Part shown: piece after piece, positions 53,442 to 64,000 of the stretch | Numbering within the stretch: the first letter of the stretch is position 1 | Layout of the letters: each line of letters begins with the position of its first letter | NCBI GenBank assembly: GCA_950106755.1 | Contig: OX467089.1 | Location: 18,519,345-18,583,344, forward strand | Direction of reading: 5' to 3' | Length of the DNA stretch: 64,000 bases | Origin: Climacium dendroides | Lineage: Eukaryota > Streptophyta > Bryopsida > Hypnales > Climaciaceae | Made by a program: the position numbers and the translations under genes | The notes under the pieces: generated by a model | Seen by the model: only the letters and a program-made list of their open reading frames with translations | What the model was told of the DNA's origin: nothing | The model's database searches: none

Positions 53442-56400
53442 TCAAATGAGTTATCCAAAAAACATAATACTCCTAAACAACTGGAATAGAACTCCGTGAG
53501 AAATGCCAAAAACAACTACAAAAAGATTCCAACAATTAAAAAAGCCATTTTCCAATAAGAACCTAAAAGATGGAAGTACCAAAAATAGTCAAAATAAGCA
53601 ATTAAGCATAGTTGAATAATACTACCTCTATCTCAAAATAATCTTGTTAGACAAAATGTTTTAGATTAATGCTAAAAATAACATTTTTGAAACCCGATTC
53701 GCATTATAAGTAGAGTTTGGTGCACTTCTAATGTCTTAGAAACTTTGAATTTCAAAGCCCTTTTCAAAGTGTAGTTTTGGAGTGCTAAAAGTTAGAATTT
53801 CTTGAACATTTTCAAAGAGCACCAATGATTATCTTTTGATTTTGAGGTCATCATTTTATGGGTAGTTAGTATGGGCCTAAGAGCATGTATGGACCTTTGT
53901 TCCACCACATAGAGTTTCTTTTTTCCTTAATTGGAAAATGCTCAAAAAGATGCAAAAAATAAGCCAACAGATGTTGACTAACTCCTTTAGTCATTTCATT
54001 TGTTTTTCAATTGATGATTGCATGGATGGAAGGAGAACTACTATTGGTTGTTTTAGTGGTCCCAAATAGCAATTGAAAGCCAAATTTGACTAATTTGGAA
54101 TGTCACAAAGTGCAATAGGAAGATCGTTTAAGGGCAAAAACCTAAGACCAATAAGATCATTTTGGAATGGAGAGAGTATATTTTTTAGTATCAATAATAG
54201 AAAATCATGAATTTCTATAAAATAACAAAGAATTTTTGGATGTAAAATGTAATTTCTATGAAATTTTCAAAGTGGAAGCTCCCTAAATGGCTAAATCACT
54301 AAAACCACCAAATAGGTGAATTTAAAACCAAAATCTGAAAAATCAATAGTCAACCAATTACAGTCAAGTAAGAGGAGGGATTAATGATGCTTTTGAAGGA
54401 CACATTAATCCCTAAATGCCTCAGGGAACAAAAATTGTCCTTACATAATTTGAGTTCAATTCAAATTGTTGTAACTTTTATATCTTGATGTTCAAATTCA
54501 ATAAAACTTGATTGAAAAGTTGCACATGCTAGTCTATTTTGTTTGGTAAAATTCTTAAATCAATTCAAGATGTAATGATTTTTTGAGAGCCAATCAAAGT
54601 TCACAAGTTCAATTTGATTTTAGCTACCTGCATTTGATGACTACAACTTCAAGGGCTTGTATCTCTTTTATTCAATGTTTGTTTTCAATAGAATTTTTTG
54701 GGTTGTGTTTCCCTTGACCACTAGTTATTTTGGTAAGACTTTCATGTCAATCCAAGTTGTTTTGAATGTTGGGGAGCAATTCGAAGTTCAAAACCTTAAC
54801 ATTATTTTATTACAATGAATTTTGACAGCTTGTTTCTTCTTCATACAATGTTTGTTTTCAATTTTTAAAAAATTGTGAAAGTTGCACATACTAGTCTAGT
54901 TTTTATAGTTAAAATTTCATATCAATCCAAGAAGTTATGAGTGACTAAGAGGCATTTTAGTAGGAGGTTCAATCTTAGATGTGGTTTTTTGCAACTTTCC
55001 TTGACATTTCAAAGCCATTTTGCAAATACAATGAGTCTATTGAATAATATTTTCTTTCATCTATGGATTTTCAGGATGATTTTGAAGCACTTTATAGTTT
55101 AAAGTTTTTTCATTTGAGAAGTTTTAGAAATCAAATTTCACCTCCAAATGTGTTGTTAGGAAAATTTTAACATCCTTTTTCAACACTAAAACATTATAAT
55201 CTTACAATCCATGTGGCCAAATGACTCCAAATTTGACTCACAACATCTACACTGTGCACTACAAGATTGTATGGTTGAAATTTCTATACCTTAATGACAT
55301 TTAGATATATAACATTTCAAAAACAATAATGTTTTTAAGCCCCAAAAGGTCTTGGGCCTTTAGGGGTTAATGGAAGTTTAGGGATACTTTAAAGGGAGTC
55401 TAAGTACATTTTTGCATATTGTATCCAAATGTCTAGTTTTTGGGTGGGTTGGAACCTTATTTCACCTACCAATAATATAATATGATAATTTGACTAGTTT
55501 AATAATATTAACTAGGCATAGTAGCAAAAAGTGGTGGTTTAGGGGGCAAGACATTAAATCCATTGGACAAAGTGGGATGAGTAGGATAACTTTTGAATTT
55601 TCTAGGATAAAAATTAAAAAAAATGTCCCCTATTTTGTACCATGTTTAGGGTATGCTTTAAATTATTTCTAGATAATTTGGGATCTCTAATTGCAAATAT
55701 GAATTTAGAATTTGAAAATATTATCATGGATGGAAAATAAAAAAATTCTTGCATTTTTTCCTAAGATAAATTCACCTTGATAGTGCCGCTTTATAGGATG
55801 GGTTTAACATCCCCTGTTTGGAGGTAGTTGCCTTAAGTATTGGTTACACACCATTGTTAGAGACTAGCAAAATTTGTTAACTCTTAAAGGACTTGATTCA
55901 TTGTGAAAATGGTCAAACATCATGTTTGAATGCAATTTTGACTTCTAAATTGTGTTCAAACAACAATCTTATATTTTTATCAGTTGAAACTTTAAATTGT
56001 ATATTACTATGAGGAATTTGAATTTGCTTTGTTAAAAAAAAATTGTTATTATTTTTGTTGCAATAATTGAACAGAAATAAATAAAAATTGAAAAAAAATC
56101 CAAATTATTTGAAATTTTCTCAAGAGGTACAAGTAGCTATTATAGAGTTTAGTGTTAAGAAAGTTCAATTGATTATTTTATTTCTTACAACCAAAATAGC
56201 TACAACAATGACCTTAAAGTCAAATTTGACTATCAAACCAAATTAATCCTCTTAATTGTTGGTCCTCCATATTTTCGTTCTACATAGTATACACTCCAAG
56301 GGGGGGTCACACCTCCTTCACCCACCCTCGCTTTGTATTGGCTCCCTTTTTGCCTTAAACACTTTCCATTCTTTAGAGAAGTTGGCAGGATGAAGAAAGT

Positions 56401-58033
56401 GTGACTACCCCTATTAATCCCCACATCAACTTGACAGTCTATAGTTTTGATGCCAATATGGCACCATATTCACATGCCTTGAAGTTCCCAATGCAATTGG
56501 ACAGCATCGGATGTGATTGGTTGCTCGTCCTAGGAGAGAGTTGAAAAAATCTTCATTGAATAATTCCATTTATTCCATGTATTTTCCAAAGATCCATCTT
56601 TGAATGGGTTTTGCAAAAATCTTTGTTCACAGATTTTGTCTCAAGCTTTCATTGTGCGAGCTCGGTGAGGTTTGAATTGAATTTTGTGGAATCGGATTGT
56701 GCATGTTTGGGTGTGTGATGGGTGATCTCGAAATTTTCCGATCTAGATTTGTATATTCTAGGTCAAATTTTAGGATTAGCGAGGGTTTGGGGGTCTATTG
56801 GTATGCAGTCGGTAGAAGAGGGAAATTATTCAGTTGTAGAATTGATTGGCTTTCAAGGGGTCTCCTTTCATTGGCAAGTTTCATCTAGTAGTCTTAGGAG
56901 GCAATCATAACTGGTTGTTGCAACCTTCAAACAATTGAGGTGCCCCTTGTTGTATACCTTTGTTCCCATGGCTAAATGGGCCTCTTGTTATGTACCTTCA
57001 TAATAAATCCAAATGGAATGATTTCTATGTACACAAAAATATAATCTATGAGATTATTTTTGTGCTTTTTCAATTCAAATTCAAATTCGTTTTTGTTGCC
57101 CCTTCTTTTCTATTTTGAGGCTATTTGGACATAACTTTTGTTCTTGGGCATCAATTGAAAAAAGATTATATTCTTATGAAGCTAATATGTTTTTCTATTT
57201 TCAAAAAAAGTTTCAAAAAATCATGACAAGAATTTAGCCTATAGGTATGTGCCCAAAATTCCATTTGTTTCCCAGAGGGAAAATGAACTTTTAAGGGTTA
57301 AATTTGAATCTAATCTACTTATTTAACTAGGATAGCAAATTGAGATATGTAATATGCCAAGACTCTAATATGGTCTTTAAGATGTGGAGGACATTAAAAA
57401 GACTCATGTTATAAAGGATAAGGCAAGTATCTAGATCTTAAGCTTTTAGGTGCTCCAAACTTTTGAAAAACTTTGACTAAGTGACTCTACAAAAGCAAGG
57501 GCCTCTATAGTTTTTGCAAAACACAACAATTTGAAAGTCAGAAGTTGGAAATGAGAATAGTAAAAGCTACATCCAATGTATTGGAAATGCTAAATGAAAA
57601 GTGGTAATAAAATGTAAGTCAAGATCCAAAATGGGAAAGAAGGCCTTTTTTATATAAATTTTGGACCAAACAACAAATCCTCCATCACCATTTTAGCCCT
57701 TTATTTGATGCCTAAGACAAAATAGAAATTTTGGGTGGACCAACCTGTAACCTAAAATTAAAGCATAACTTCAAATGACCAACTAATTATACCAATGGGT
57801 TGAAAAGACCTAAATTAGCCTAGAATACCTCTAACCCTTTAATCTTTGTCATTCAAGGCTGAAAACACACATTCACCAATTGAATTTCAAAAAAAATTTA
57901 ATAAAAAAAATTCTTAACCTCAAGATCTAACCATTTTGACATATCCAAAATGTTTGAGAAAGTAAAGAAAGACCCTGCATAGGCTTGAATTGGACCTCTA
58001 AAGCCTCCAAGTTGTTTAGGGATGGAATTTGGG
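53442..58033. other. AT-rich, gene-poor DNA
   Basis: No gene seen in 4.6 kb; short open frames (55490, 56233, 56697) lack family features. Contains the degenerate tandem repeat at 54470-54990 and phrases such as TTGGGCCTTTAGGGGTTAAT (55360) like the end of the dispersed AT-rich repeat, so it is probably a patchwork of old repeats. Confidence 0.5.
54470..54990 (+). repeat. Degenerate tandem repeat, about 180-bp unit, three units
   Basis: CAATGTTTGTTTTCAAT appears at about 54675 and 54845; GAAAAGTTGCACATGCTAGTC (54517) and GAAAGTTGCACATACTAGTC (54877) recur, each followed by TCAATCCAAG-like sequence. The units are strongly diverged. Confidence 0.5.
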
Positions 58034-58206
58034 CAGGGTTGTTTCAGACGAATGTCCATCTGAAAAATCGCGTCCAAAAAATGGACGTCTGGATGTCCGC
58101 TTTTAGAGGATGCTGTGGATGCGGATGGACGGTGTTCGATTGCCGTCTGGAGGTCAGATAGACGGGTGGATGGCGTGGACGGTGCGAACGGGCGGACGGA
58201 TGGCGG
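58034..58206. repeat. R7: hAT-type terminus with GGACGG subterminal repeats
   Basis: CAGGGTTGTTTCAGACG at 58034 aligns with the terminus at 19732 and continues with the same GCGTCCAAAAA...GGACGTC block before the GGACGG-like cluster. It is the 3' end of a minus-strand element. Confidence 0.75.
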
Positions 58207-58551
58207 TTTAGTTTCAGTGTCATATACTCATGGTTTAACACTAAGAAATTTTTATTTTGCTGCAAGCCTACTTCTTGAGGTTACTTAGTTGTGGCGCTTC
58301 AGAAATTATCTTATTGAATATGTTGAAAATTCATACTCAAAAAACACACAAATTTTTTTTCTTGAATTTCACTTTTAATGGAAACAAATAAACACAATAG
58401 TTTCATTACATTTTTCAAGATAAATAAACAAACTTGTACTATAGAGCAATGCTCGCAAAACCTAATTCTTTTTTGGTTCCTCAACTCCTTCAATTATAAG
58501 CATTTTAACACTTGTCTATGTAATGTCTTTTGTTCTAACCCCTTCTAAGAT

Positions 58552-59690
58552 TTAATTCCTAAGGGTGGTATCACTATCTCCTTTCACTTCTGCCCCACTA
58601 CTATAGTCTCTTGATTTCCATCCGTCATCTTCATTGTCAAATGTGTTGTCTTCATCATCTGATGAAGATGATTGGATTTCTTCTATTTTTTCCCTAACTT
58701 TCCTAGATGCAAAAGCTTTCTTAGGCTTGTTCAATTTTGGGTCCTTCCTTTGTATAAATTTTTTTTCTAGTATGCGTTCTCAAAGACCAACAACCGCTTT
58801 TCCTTTCCTTGTAGAAAGTACTACAATAGGTTGACATGTGTTAAAGGGGATCTTTCTACATGTACTTTCTTCCTTGGGGAGATAGCAAACGGCTCCATGA
58901 CTCATTTTTTCTTAGCTTTAGCTTATTCTTCCATCATTGCTTTGTCTATCTATCACCCCTCATTGGTGAATACTTCTATTTTATTCAAAGATCGCAGTTT
59001 AATGTCTGATGGTTTTAGGGAAGACTGTGGTGGGCGACCTATACTCTTCAACATTGAAGCTAATGTCCCATCTTCCTCGTAATTAATGCATGAAGAACCA
59101 TTCAATCTTTGATTCATGCTACGTCCAGTTTCCTTCAAAATGTTAGAAGCCTGTGTTAGAGATTGAGAACTTCCTAAACCCACTAAAGTATTACTTCCAA
59201 TATTAAATAGTGTGCATGGACCTATTGGAAGACCACCACGTAGCGGATGTTGTGAACTTCACATACTTTCCTTTGTACTTTGGCCATTGCAGAGCAAGTT
59301 TAGGCTTCTGCATTTTATTAAATGTGAACCTGCTTTGTCTAATTCTTCTTGCGGTTTAGGGTTCAGGGTGCTTGGTCCTCTGCTATTCTTGTTCGTCAAT
59401 TTTTCCTCAAACTTCAAGCTTGTCTTGTCTACATTCATTTGCTCATTGTTTTTTTCGGGTTGGGCCAATGGTGTGGATGGAGATTTGTCACTTCCAATCA
59501 CTTCATCTACTTGTAAAGTTTCGCCATTAGCAACTGTTATTCCATTTTGAGCCTCTTTTGGGACATTTGTATCCTCCTTGTTTACCAAAATCTTATGGCT
59601 ATTTAAAAGCCGGCTTCCATCTACAAATCTTGTTATGGAAGGTACACCTTCGTCCTCTAGAAAGTCATATTCATCTAACACTATATTCAT
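58552..59690 (-). pseudogene. hAT-associated second ORF, decayed copy
   Basis: Homologous to 18001-19107 through RFVDGSRLL, DEVIGSDKSPS, EQMNVDKTSL, GTLASMLKS, RKGKAVVGL and YSSGAEVKGDSD. It has a stop after STKESM, further stops after FTNEG and one frameshift, so it is not functional. Its N-terminus reads DEYDFLEDEGVPS and goes straight into TRFVDG, joining what are the end of the transposase and the start of the second ORF in the other copy. The first nine codons come from the spacer sequence also present at 31495-31512. Confidence 0.7.
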
Positions 59691-60217
59691 TAAAATGAGA
59701 GATTTCCAGATAACTGAGAGTTAAAAAAATCACAATTGTTTATGAATATACAAATATTGGAGCATGGTAAGAGAGTGAAAAGCAATAAACTTATACACAC
59801 AGTACAAATGTAGGTGCAAGTTCCTTTCAAAACCAATGCACTTTATAGGAAATAGCCATCACATATATAAATATAAGTGTACACTATAGGATGACAAGAT
59901 CTAAAGACACCCAAAACTATACAATAGATTCAGTCGTAGCGTTGCACATGGTTCTAGAAGCATCACCACCCCTGACAAATAAACATCCAAAAATTACATT
60001 TGGATTCTAGACTTTACAATAGCCTTTTATAAGGAACCCAAAATGTTGTCATGGTCAACAATTGTTGATATTCAACTCTTCATCTACATTGTATCAGATG
60101 ATGACTGTAGCTCATGCTCCATAATAAGCATAATGTGCTTTACTACTGTGACATACTCTTCAACTTCTCATATGCCTTCAATATTTCCGGTCCTCTACTG
60201 TACCCAGTACAAATTGC
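59691..60217 (-). other. hAT-family spacer and end of the YEKLKSMSQ gene
   Basis: Positions 60143-60217 encode the end of the gene (CTGYSRG... to SMSQ, TAG at 60143-60145). The rest is the spacer collinear with 31102-31512, with about 110 bp extra here. Confidence 0.65.
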
Positions 60218-61530
60218 TGTCGCAGCACAGGGTAAGTGAAATTCCCTATTATGCACACAAAAACCTCTTTAAAGCATAATAAAGTGACTCTAAAGATCAA
60301 ACCTAAGAGACTCTATGAAGTGTTTCGTGTTACTAGATGATTTGAAGAAAGTTTCTCAATTCTATTACTCTTCTTTATCACCCTTCTTTATCCCTCTTCA
60401 CCCTTTTTCCCAAATATCGGATAATTTCCTCCTCTTTCTATAGACGGATCCGGTCCAGAATAACACTGACCCGAATCACAATCGATCGACAATCCACAAG
60501 AACCAAACCGGAACTCACACTTCCGACCGGATCTCGTACTACTTTAACCAAGGACTTCCTTTCCTCAATTTCTATTCCGGTTTTGCTTAGCCTCTGTTGG
60601 CACTTCAGAGGGATTTGCCACTTATTTTCAGAGAGGTAGGCACTCCTCTCTTTCAGGTCTTTATAGTGATGGAAAATTCACTCAGCTAATCTATCCTTCT
60701 ATTCTAACAGGATCCAGTTTGATCTTTCACAACAAACTAGAAATAATCCCAGTATGTAGGTCACACAAAAATCCCCCATACAATCCTCACTCACTACAAC
60801 GACCTTACTATCTTTTGAAATCCGTGCAAAACTAAGGTGGCTACAAGTGCGTCTGCCCGTATCAGCACAATCTAGCGCTCTTCCGTTTACTTCTTCAGAT
60901 GGTGAGACCTCTCAAGTGTTCGGAGGCTAACCTAGACATTCCATCTGGTAGCTCTAGCATAGTTTGAGAATCCTTTCTCTTGCTATCTAGCCTAGCACTG
61001 GCTATCTCACCCGAAATTATGAACTCTAAACCTACTGAGGTGTCTTGATTCACTCCCAACACTTACAACCTGTTCACATGTACCTGCAATCACAAGAAGA
61101 CAACAAGGGGAGAAGATCTTCTCACACTCTACTCATCTATACTCAATCTCTCCCTCCTTTATCCGGCCAATCTTTGGGAAGACGAAGAAAACAATAGACA
61201 ATACACAAGAGACAATATATGCAAGAAGGAAAAAACTCCCAGTCTCAATTTTGAAACTTGAATTATATACATAATTTTACAAAAAGGTCTCCTCGGAAAT
61301 CCGGCACTGATCCGGTCAAGATTTTTGGATCTGAACTTTTCCTAACTTTCCGGAATGAGGTCCGGTCTAACAAGATTTCCTACTCTCTAATTTCTAACTA
61401 CCTATCCCTCTTGAGGGGGTCCACTACTATTTGGAGTAGCTATGGGGGAGAGCTCACTCAAATTTCTACTCTTATCTCCCCCTTTCGGAACTCGTTCCGG
61501 TTCTATAGGAGAAGTTACTCTTGTCATCGT

Positions 61531-63126
61531 CTATGGGGCTTCTGAAGTGGAAGTCCTTCCGGCCTCCTTCTCCTTCGATATTGGAGTTTCGAACTTCCCC
61601 TCCAATATCTCTACCTCATCGAACTCATCCGGGATCGAAATCCCGGATAAAGAGACGGTATCCTCCAACCCCTTTGCATCCTTCCGGAATTCCTTCATGG
61701 CCTCTTCTAACTCCCCGGCAAAGTCAGCCAAGATGCGAGCGATGCAGGTACTTGAAGGTTTCTGATTCTTATGTACCCCCTCGTCAAACAATTTGGCCTT
61801 TGCCATTACCTCACCGGATGCCCCTACTACTGCCGTCATCCGGTTGATCGCAACCTTGGTCTCCTCCTGCAGAGACATTGCGGCCTTTACTTGGTTGCGA
61901 CTAGCATCCAAATCCTTCCGGTAACTTTGGATCTCTCCTCGCAACCGAACCACCTGCTCGTCTGTCTCTTGCTGATTAATATTTTGCTTCAGCAACCTAT
62001 CCTCCAACTCCTTCACTTCGTCCGGATTGCTGATGCAGTTCGCTACGGCTTCCGATATAGAGCTAGTCGGAGCGCTTCCCACCAAATCCACCACCTCGCG
62101 AAGCGTCGTGGTCTTCACCTCCCAATCCGCTCTCACTGCATTGAAAATCCGGATTAGGTTGTTGTTTGGACCCGTCAGGTCCATCAACTGGGACGATGGA
62201 ACGGGTTTCGGCTTGACCACTTCCACCGGCTCCTGCTTCTTTGGAGTAACCGACTCCACTAGTTCCGGTCCCTTATCCTTCCGAAGCCCCGAAGGAGACC
62301 CCTTTAGACTGGGCATCCTCTTCCTCCTTCGGTTGAGAGGAATGTCATCTTCCTCCTCTTCCTCTTTTGCCCAATTCCTCTTCTTAGGGTTTTCACCCTT
62401 CTCCTTCGGTTCTGTCTTGGATTCTTCATCCGATCCACCGCACGTCCAGAGAGCCATCTGAGCCCTCCACTCCTTGTTCTCCTCTGACGTCAGGAGACTC
62501 GGATTCTTGTATAGGTGGAAAAGGTAGGGGCATACCGGAGTAGCCCTACTCTTTCCCACATTTGAGACCAAGACATTCACCAATGTCTGAATGAAGGCCG
62601 CCCAATCCATCCACTTCTCTCCGCTCAGGGCTCCAAAGATTGCGTTTCCGAACATGGAAGTCACCTGGGTGGGTTTTTTCGGATGTAGGATCGGGACCAG
62701 GAATTCAAGTAGTCGTCTGTGCCGCGCATTGACACAGTCTTCGATGGCGTACCCGTCCTTGGGGTTAGCCGCTCCCTTGAACTTCCCGCGCACGAAGTCT
62801 CCCTTCTGGCTAGCCTATTCCGCGCGGCCTTCCTCCAAGTCGTAAACTTTCCTCCAGATCTCCCTTGTCCACATAGGCAGAGCCGGTCAGATAGTGTTGT
62901 CGAACTGGTTAGGGGCTCCTTCAATGAGCTCCCTAACTATGGCTTCGCTTCGAAACCCCCAGGGTTTCCCCAGGAATCCTGCGCATCCCATAACGGAGAG
63001 GTCTTCCATCAATTCTACTCTCTTCCGCTCACTACTGGGCTCTAAAGGAGCCACCTTCCTCACTCTGATTTCTATCCTCTGAGCGCTTGCTTGTACCTGA
63101 TTTCGTCCGCGCTTTAATTGTGGCAT
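61531..63126 (-). pseudogene. LTR-encoded ORF in the solo LTR (532 codons)
   Basis: One frame from MPQLKRGRN at 63126 to the stop at 61531, broken by only two stops (TGA at 62887-62889, TAG at 62815-62817). Aligned with the Gypsy LTR ORF it shares the start MP.L, MEDLSVMGC, GKPWGF, NQFDNT, NPKDGYAIED, LEFLVPILHPKKPT, NAIFGALSG and VRADWEVKTTTLREV. A Glu/Lys/Arg-rich middle with RRRKRM may be a nuclear signal, and the C-terminal third is predicted helical. Amino-acid conservation despite DNA divergence argues that this is a true LTR-borne protein. Function unknown. Confidence 0.75.
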
Positions 63127-63457
63127 TCGTCTCTCTTTTAGATCGCTACCTCTCTTCTCTCCTAGCCGCACGTCTCGTTTCCTCACACACACTCCTCGGT
63201 CTCAACTGAGTCACTCAATGCACAAGTCTCGCGGTTCTCTCTCTCTCTCTCAATTCCAACCACGCTCGCGCACCCAATTCCTCTCTAATCCCTGCGCCTG
63301 TGTAAAGAAAACAAACACACTTACTCACAACTCTCAGACCTTGCACAATTCTCACGCAAACATACTTAATTTGCAGACACAAACTCAAAGCACTGAGAGC
63401 GCGCCAAGTACGCTGGTGCTCCTAGGTGCAAATGACAGCCAAACCCTAAAACAGTCT

Positions 63458-63465
63458 CTTTTATA
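63458..63465 (-). promoter_or_regulatory. Solo-LTR TATA box
   Basis: TATAAAAG on the minus strand, about 335 bp upstream of the ORF ATG, nearly the same spacing as in the Gypsy LTR (318 bp). Confidence 0.55.
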
Positions 63466-63722
63466 CCCCGAAAACCTAATCATTACTTTTTTCCGATTTT
63501 CTGGACGCGAATCTTGGATCCGTTCCTCCGGTTATAGGACTAGACCGGATTCATTTCCGATATCCGTTCCGCTCCATAATCCGGTTCATTCAGGGCTTAT
63601 GTTTCTAGTCTTCCTAACTTTTGGCTTTTCCTTTCCCTTCCGTGCTAATTCGGGTCTACTTAATCCGGATTCCATGTTACAAAACATGATAGAGAGAAAA
63701 TTCAAAAAGTTAGGTTGCGACA

Positions 63723-64000
63723 ATTGCGGACCGCTCTCGAATGATGTCCCACCTTTACTTCTCCAAGGACCTTTCTTCCGCAGCATCCCATAAACGACGG
63801 CTCCCTTTTAGTTGGGACTCTCTACTAAGACTTGAGCGTTGACGTTTTGGAACATTCAAGTATCTACGTCTGTGAATTGGAGGTAGTGGAACTTCTGGTG
63901 TAGTCGCCTCTGCAATATACATGGAAGAGCTCCGAGATCGCTTCGTGTGGACACCTTCCATCAGTGGAGGAAGGCAGGAAAGAGAAGAAGCAATATTTGG
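63723..64000 (-). pseudogene. Unknown YEKLKSMSQ gene, copy 2 (5' piece)
   Basis: Minus strand, continuous with 60143-60217 before the solo LTR inserted. It shares TKRSRSSSMYIAEATTPEVP, YLNVPKRQRSSLS and GSRRLWDAAEERSLEK with 30490-31101, then a TAA in place of a Gln codon before RWDIIRE. The 5' end lies beyond the window. Confidence 0.65.

Larger units (their letters stand above)
60218..63722 (-). mobile_element. Solo LTR, 3,505 bp, with ORF
   Basis: On the minus strand it starts TGTCGCAACCTAAC and ends CTGTGCTGCGACA, and is flanked by ATTGC on both sides (60213-60217, 63723-63727), a 5-bp target duplication. Comparison with the uninterrupted sequence at 31030 confirms the site. No PBS, gag or pol is present. 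It shares the GCTGCGACA end and a homologous internal ORF with the Gypsy LTRs at 25201 and 32022, but is diverged from them, so it is a related family. Confidence 0.85.
58034..64000 (-). mobile_element. Second hAT-family element copy (right part cut by window end)
   Basis: On the minus strand it contains the YEKLKSMSQ gene, a spacer, the decayed second ORF and the R7 terminus. The transposase ORF itself is absent between the spacer and the second ORF. It is interrupted by the solo LTR at 60218-63722. The 5' end lies beyond the window, so the target duplication cannot be tested. Confidence 0.65.

Overview
This is a transposon-dense stretch of a nuclear plant genome. It holds one clearly intact host gene, the nucleoporin NDC1 (four exons, 45963-48846), and the first two exons of a divergent RAD51-paralogue-like gene (44823-45251). 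Almost everything else is mobile DNA, AT-rich repeat or decayed coding sequence. GT-AG introns, a plant-type NDC1 and plant Gypsy, hAT, Mutator-like, Harbinger and CACTA-type elements all indicate a land plant with a large, methylated, repeat-rich genome. The species cannot be told from the sequence. A non-seed plant is possible, but this is only an impression. A 200-base N gap lies at 40001-40200.

Layout. 1-1604: 5' part of a Mutator-like (MULE) transposase; what looks like the SWIM-finger end of a similar gene is at 35461-36784, so about 34 kb of nested insertions may split one gene. 2208-19732: a block bounded by hAT-type ends (CAGGGTTAC at 2208, AACCCTG at 19732) with a kinase-like gene (-), a proline/glycine-rich protein gene (-), a decayed coiled-coil/RING gene (+), an intact 760-aa hAT transposase (+) and a second ORF overlapping it by ATGA (+). 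A cluster of CGGACGG-type repeats sits 160-315 bp upstream of each of the four main start codons, and similar clusters form both ends. 19733-28628: 5' LTR and gag-pol of a Gypsy element (-), cut in integrase by the hAT end. 28629-31512: FCP1/NIF-phosphatase-like gene and an unknown 203-codon gene. 31511-35460: integrase end and 3' LTR of the same Gypsy family (+). 36785-44822: sparse DNA with two perfect palindromes (one a CACTA-type MITE) and a Harbinger pseudogene. 44823-48846: host gene island. 48847-58033: AT-rich repeats and a 2.8-kb non-autonomous element. 58034-64000: second hAT-family copy (-) interrupted by a 3.5-kb solo LTR with a 5-bp target duplication.

Two patterns stand out. First, the Gypsy LTRs are about 3.4 kb long and each carries its own roughly 530-560-codon ORF; a diverged solo LTR elsewhere in the window carries a homologous ORF with the same start motif and a TATA box at about the same distance. 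Second, the hAT-type block looks like a multi-gene transposon in which the terminal repeat motif is reused in the promoter region of each gene, and two of its proteins share a conserved domain I do not recognise. Most premature stops in the decayed genes look like C-to-T (or G-to-A) changes such as CAG to TAG, consistent with decay of methylated transposons.
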